From NCBI GenBank assembly GCA_938041595.1, contig CALITN010000047.1, positions 1 to 8,560 of the forward strand: DNA of 8,560 nucleotides, given 5' to 3'. Below the pieces are notes generated by a model, which was not told the origin of the DNA, ran no database searches, and worked only from the letters and a program-made list of their open reading frames with translations. The position numbers and the translations under genes were made by a program. Shown piece after piece: positions 6,430-8,560 of this stretch (its first letter is position 1; the number at the start of each line of letters is the position of its first letter). This stretch comes from an uncultured Flavobacteriaceae bacterium (GTDB lineage: Bacteria > Bacteroidota > Bacteroidia > Flavobacteriales > Flavobacteriaceae).

Positions 6430-7138
6430 CGGAAAATTATTCCTCATCCCCTGCCCCTTGGGAGATCAAGCGCCGCTAGAAAGCCTGTCTCCTCAGATCA
6501 AAACAGCTATTGAGCAGCAGCAGCATTTTATTGTTGAAAATGAGAAAGAGGCACGTCGTTTTATCAAACGTATTTGCCCTAAAAAAAAACAAAACGAATT
6601 AGTACTCTACCCTCTAAATAAATATACTTCCGAATTGGAATACCATCGCTATTTAGATGTTTGCGAATCAGGAATCTCCATCGGTTTGATTTCGGATGCG
6701 GGCTGTCCCGGAATTGCTGACCCTGGAGCAGTGGTTGTTGCCCTAGCCCATCAAAAAAACATTCAAGTGGTGCCGCTGGTAGGTCCCTCCTCACTCCTAA
6801 TGGCTCTAATGGCATCAGGGCTCAATGGACAGCAATTTACCTTCCACGGCTATTTACCTATTGCTGCTAAAGAACGAAACCAAGCCATCAAAAAACTGGA
6901 ACGTAGCGCATTGCAACACCAACAAACACAATTGTTTATTGAAACTCCCTACCGCAATATTTCATTATTGGAAGCGCTCATTCAGCAGCTGCAACCTTCA
7001 ACACTGCTAACTCTAGCATGCGATTTGAGTTTACCCTCAGAATGGATTAAAACTTACCCCGTACAGCATTGGAAAAAACTAAAGCTCGATTCCTTTCACA
7101 AACGTCCCGCAGTTTTTTTAATTCACGGAGCGAACTAA
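6419..7138 (+). CDS. SAM-dependent methyltransferase, RsmI-like tetrapyrrole-methylase fold
   Basis: Belongs to the tetrapyrrole (corrin/porphyrin) methylase superfamily, nearest to RsmI, which 2'-O-methylates C1402 of 16S rRNA; whether this protein has that substrate is unknown. Visible in the 239-residue product: LFLIPCPLGD (7-16) where RsmI has its opening P-loop-like strand; ENEKEARRFIK (40-50) in place of the usual EDTR region; the strongly conserved SDAGCPGIADPGA (92-104); VPLVGPSSLLMALMASGLNG (118-137), the SAM-site loop; FHGYLP (142-147); and FIETPYRN (173-180). The ATG at 6419 overlaps the phosphatase gene by 11 bp and gives the family N-terminus. A longer in-frame ATG at 6377 would add 14 unrelated residues encoded inside the phosphatase gene and is rejected. 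The stop shares bases with the stop of the opposite mltG. Bacteroidota commonly carry an RsmI-like paralogue besides RsmI itself; I infer this is that paralogue, so no symbol is given. Confidence 0.88.
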   Translation: MTTNGKLFLIPCPLGDQAPLESLSPQIKTAIEQQQHFIVENEKEARRFIKRICPKKKQNELVLYPLNKYTSELEYHRYLDVCESGISIGLISDAGCPGIADPGAVVVALAHQKNIQVVPLVGPSSLLMALMASGLNGQQFTFHGYLPIAAKERNQAIKKLERSALQHQQTQLFIETPYRNISLLEALIQQLQPSTLLTLACDLSLPSEWIKTYPVQHWKKLKLDSFHKRPAVFLIHGAN

Positions 7139-8172
7139 CGATATAGCTTCTTGCGGTTTAGCCACTGAACATATTTACGCTTATTTCGATTGTGGTCGCG
7201 CAAGGTTGCAGCAAACAAATGATATCCGGGCCGATCAGGATTGGCTACGAAATATAAATATCGATGTTTTTGAGGAGAGAGTACAGCTTCAATAGCTGAG
7301 ATATCCGGCATGGCAATAGGTCCTGGGGGCAGTTTTTTTACCCGATACGTATTGTAAGGCGATTGGATACGGAGGTCCTTATAAAGAACTCTTTTGAATA
7401 CGGTATCAAAATTTTGAAATCGCTCTTTTAAGGCATAAATAACGGTAGGATCAGCCTGTAATTTCATCCGACGACGCAAACGGTTTAGGTACACCCCCGC
7501 CACGACTTTTCGTTCATCCTCATGAACAGCTTCTTTGTGAACAATACTAGCCAAAGTGATTACCTCAACAGGGGTTAGCCCTTGCTGATTTGCTTGGGCT
7601 CTACGTGTTGAGTTCCAAAATGTCTGGTACTCTTTGTATATCCTTTCACAAAAAGTCGCGGGGAGTACATCCCAAAAGAATTCATAACTATTAGGAAGGT
7701 ACATCGCTAACGCTGTCTGAGTAGTAAAACCCTTGGTTTTCAAAAACGCAGCATCGTTCATAGCAGTTAAAAAGGATAGACTGTCCGGTTCAAGAACCTG
7801 TGCCAATCGTCCAGCCAAGTTCTCCAACCGTTCTTGATTGTTAAACGTAATGGTGATCGGATCACTTTTTAGTCGCAAGCGGTTAATGATTTCATTGTTG
7901 GAAAGCCCTTTTGTTATTTCGTATTTTCCACTCCGAACCCGAGACGAGTATCCTTTTGCCTTTGCCGCTATGGCAAATAAAGCCGATGACTTCAAATGGG
8001 GTGCTAAGGCTTCTTGAAGTGATTCGAAATCCCAATCACTTTCAACATAAATTGTTGCGGTATCTGTTTCAAAAGAAGTATTATCCCAATAGAAGATCGC
8101 CGAAAATAATAGCAGCAAACTAAAAAGTAATACTCCGCCACCCCCCAATAAGATTTTTATTTTTGAATTCAT
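7135..8172 (-). CDS. mltG: Endolytic murein transglycosylase MltG (YceG-like)
   Basis: Membrane-anchored lytic transglycosylase that cuts nascent peptidoglycan strands and is thought to set glycan chain length during wall growth. The 345-residue protein begins with a short basic start (MNSKIK), then one hydrophobic membrane segment (about 7-29, rich in G, L, F), and the rest should face the periplasm. A LysM-like N-terminal subdomain spans about 40-105 (SGKYEITKG at 81-89). The YceG catalytic domain follows, with MYLPNSYEFFW (157-167), LASIVHKEA (207-215) holding the catalytic Glu214 (equivalent to E. coli Glu218), YLNRLRRRMKLQADPTVIYAL (from 228), SPYNTYRVKKLPPGPIAMP (271-289) and YLYFVANP (305-312). 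The ATG overlaps the stop of the upstream acetyltransferase as ATGA, so the two are probably coupled. His212 replaces the first glutamate of the EKE seen in E. coli, but the catalytic glutamate is kept. Confidence 0.96.
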   Translation of the reverse strand: MNSKIKILLGGGGVLLFSLLLLFSAIFYWDNTSFETDTATIYVESDWDFESLQEALAPHLKSSALFAIAAKAKGYSSRVRSGKYEITKGLSNNEIINRLRLKSDPITITFNNQERLENLAGRLAQVLEPDSLSFLTAMNDAAFLKTKGFTTQTALAMYLPNSYEFFWDVLPATFCERIYKEYQTFWNSTRRAQANQQGLTPVEVITLASIVHKEAVHEDERKVVAGVYLNRLRRRMKLQADPTVIYALKERFQNFDTVFKRVLYKDLRIQSPYNTYRVKKLPPGPIAMPDISAIEAVLSPQKHRYLYFVANPDRPGYHLFAATLRDHNRNKRKYVQWLNRKKLYR

Positions 8173-8560
8173 CCGTCTAATATTTTTTGATAGGTCTTAA
8201 CAGTATGAAAAGCCCCATCGTAGTAGTTCCAATCTTTTTTGGTTCCGATGTGTTCAAAGCCAGCCTTTTCAAAAAGCCGCAAACTAACATCATTGGTTGC
8301 ATCAATATCACAATATAATTGATGCAATGAAAGATGGGAATGGCAATAGTCTAAAAGCATTTGCAACCCCAGTGTTCCAAGACCTTGTCGATGATAATCA
8401 GAATGAATCATGATACCCACAGCGGCACGACTGTGCTGCAAATCCACTTCAAATAAATCAACAAAACCCAAAGCCTTGTTAGCAGCATCTACCAAAGCCA
8501 AACGGAGTTGTTGAATTTCCTGAATACTCAAATGTGATTGCAATATGTATTCCGCAAGAA
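8169..8560 (-). CDS. GNAT family N-acetyltransferase, N-terminus cut by window edge
   Basis: Acetyltransferase of the RimJ/RimL/SpeG-like type by overall pattern; the acceptor is unknown. The reading frame is open to the right edge, and 129 residues are visible. They begin partway into the domain: the LRLALVD strand, GFVDLFEVD, then motif A with AAVGIMIHSDYHRQGLG, where RQGLG (encoded at 8376-8390) is the acetyl-CoA pyrophosphate loop. The C-terminal part LYCDIDATNDVSLRLFEKAG and the final strand FHTVKTYQKIL complete the fold. A TTG at 8543 could start a 124-residue protein, but that would lack the first strand and helix of the domain. The real start is therefore almost certainly beyond the edge, with perhaps 40-50 residues missing. 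The stop (TGA) overlaps the mltG start by 4 bp, so both belong to one leftward transcript. Confidence 0.88.
   Translation of the reverse strand, partial: LAEYILQSHLSIQEIQQLRLALVDAANKALGFVDLFEVDLQHSRAAVGIMIHSDYHRQGLGTLGLQMLLDYCHSHLSLHQLYCDIDATNDVSLRLFEKAGFEHIGTKKDWNYYDGAFHTVKTYQKILDG

Noticed and set aside
1..8560. Search for defence, toxin-antitoxin, mobile-element or other accessory systems
   Set aside because: No transposase, integrase, nuclease, repeat array or orphan cluster is present; every long stretch is explained by core genes, so no new system is claimed.

Overview
The window looks like ordinary core chromosome of a Bacteroidota bacterium, most likely of class Flavobacteriia; the genus cannot be fixed from sequence alone. 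The main reasons are the protein sequences (DnaA, RibD, MltG and PrmC all read like flavobacterial versions), dnaA with no dnaN, recF or rpmH beside it, genes with almost no Shine-Dalgarno sequence, and moderate-to-low GC. There are ten protein genes, eight complete and one cut off at each edge. I see no rRNA, tRNA, CRISPR array, insertion sequence, prophage or attachment site.

Left block, minus strand (about 1-2902): a tight three-gene unit read as GNAT acetyltransferase, prmC (release-factor glutamine methyltransferase), then ligA (NAD+-dependent DNA ligase, whose C-terminus lies beyond base 1). The stop of the acetyltransferase touches the prmC start (TAAATG), and the prmC stop overlaps the ligA start (ATGA). 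ribD (riboflavin deaminase/reductase) diverges from this unit across 42 bp.

Middle (2945-4542): ribD runs rightward and collides tail to tail with a leftward hotdog-fold acyl-CoA thioesterase gene. Their coding regions overlap by 38 bp on opposite strands. Between the thioesterase start and dnaA is the only sizeable non-coding stretch. It is very AT-rich, with three A-tracts spaced about 40-42 bp apart, one relaxed DnaA-box match and a candidate minus-strand promoter.

Right block: dnaA, a low-molecular-weight protein tyrosine phosphatase and an RsmI-like SAM methyltransferase form a rightward unit (6-bp gap, then 11-bp overlap). It meets a leftward unit of a GNAT acetyltransferase (5' end beyond the right edge) and mltG (lytic transglycosylase). 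The two converging stop codons share the bases CTAA.

The genes serve DNA replication (dnaA, ligA), translation termination (prmC), riboflavin synthesis (ribD), cell-wall growth (mltG) and less certain acyl, acetyl, phosphate and methyl transfer. I found no evidence of an undescribed system. The most open questions are the RsmI-like methyltransferase of unknown substrate coupled to the phosphatase behind dnaA, and the control region upstream of dnaA.
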